64,000 nt of DNA from Fimbriimonadia bacterium (lineage in GTDB: Bacteria; Armatimonadota; Fimbriimonadia; Fimbriimonadales; Fimbriimonadaceae), in NCBI GenBank assembly GCA_030427425.1, contig JAUICQ010000002.1:121269-185268 (forward strand), in the 5' to 3' direction. Made by a program: the position numbers and the translations under genes. Under the pieces are notes generated by a model. It made no database searches. It was given only the letters and a program-made list of their open reading frames with translations, and was not told the origin of the DNA. Of this stretch, positions 63,729 through 64,000 are shown piece after piece (position 1 is the first letter of the stretch; each line of letters starts with the position of its first letter).

Positions 63729-64000
63729 TCATCTACGTGGTCTAAATCTAGCGTTAATCTCCGCCCCGAAATCGACCCCTACAGGCTGATAATCTTTTTC
63801 CGGATTCTTGTTTTCAGGATTCTCTACTTCTGGACTGCTTTCAGCAACTTTCTTCTGAGGGGCATCCGATGAAGGCTTTCTACCTTTATCCCGTCTATTT
63901 CTATTGTTTCTCTCACGTGGCTTCTCAGAAGGCTCTGATTCGCTAGCAACTTTCGGCTCGGATGATCCTGGCTTCAATTTGGCTGAAAGATTTAACCTGC
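63729..64000 (-). CDS. C-terminal part of an unidentified gene (runs off the window)
   Basis: The frame is open to base 64000 and translates as RLNLSAKLKPGSSEPK and onward; it has no start in the window. The visible 90 residues are a disordered, highly charged tail with basic clusters (RERNNRNRRDKGRK) and Pro/Glu-rich sections, ending FGAEINARFRPRR. Such tails occur on DEAD-box helicases, ribonucleases and other RNA-binding proteins, but no domain can be named from this part. A strong terminator follows 23 bases after the stop. Confidence 0.7.
   Translation of the reverse strand, partial: RLNLSAKLKPGSSEPKVASESEPSEKPRERNNRNRRDKGRKPSSDAPQKKVAESSPEVENPENKNPEKDYQPVGVDFGAEINARFRPRR

Overview
The window is an AT-rich stretch of a bacterial chromosome. 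It carries informational and metabolic housekeeping genes mixed with secreted proteins, lipoproteins and fast-evolving membrane proteins. Evidence for a diderm cell is a secretin and its STN-domain partner, together with several lipoproteins. Evidence for motility is a flagellin, FliS and a FliT-like chaperone. MqnC indicates futalosine-route menaquinone, and gapA, tkt, rpe and a lipoyl E2 indicate glycolysis, the pentose phosphate pathway and a 2-oxoacid dehydrogenase. I cannot assign a phylum. NusA and IF2 are short, MqnC and HrcA are present, and rpe sits beside a PASTA kinase-like gene. Together these suggest a deep-branching lineage (Armatimonadota- or PVC-like gene content) rather than Proteobacteria. 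Two secreted leucine-rich-repeat proteins end in a eukaryote-type CaaX box, which hints at life with or inside a eukaryotic host.

Layout: 1-4.9 kb, E2 component, nusA-infB, a small coiled-coil membrane protein and tatD. 5-13 kb, a 1,381-residue exported protein, a 156-bp inverted-repeat element, a soluble histidine kinase, superoxide dismutase and a secreted protein. 13-19 kb, fliS, a fliT-like gene, a polytopic membrane protein, a peptide-binding lipoprotein, and an Hpt plus REC-PAS-GGDEF pair. 19-26 kb, mutS, a lipase-fold protein without its nucleophile, a NodB deacetylase lipoprotein, tRNA-Pro and aspS. 26-38.7 kb, flagellin, an amino-acid-type binding lipoprotein, tatC, a MrfA/DUF1998 helicase relative that has lost all ATPase motifs, mnmE, ftsB-like and tkt genes, a probable 21-codon peptide gene with its own terminator, and a divergent MFS-like transporter. 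38.7-50 kb, the secretin pair, tRNA-Leu, gyrA, two subtilisin-like lipoproteins and a SulP permease. 50-60 kb, gapA, argS, mqnC, dtd, hrcA, rpe and a PASTA pseudokinase. 60-64 kb, tRNA-Ser, the two LRR-CaaX proteins and the 3' end of an unidentified gene.

The most striking theme is intact, full-length genes whose products keep the fold but lack catalytic residues: the PASTA kinase, the DUF1998 helicase, the lipase-fold protein and a Dtd without its Gly-cisPro motif. ArgRS also has a changed HIGH motif. All of these statements rest on motif reading by eye and were not confirmed by alignment or database search.
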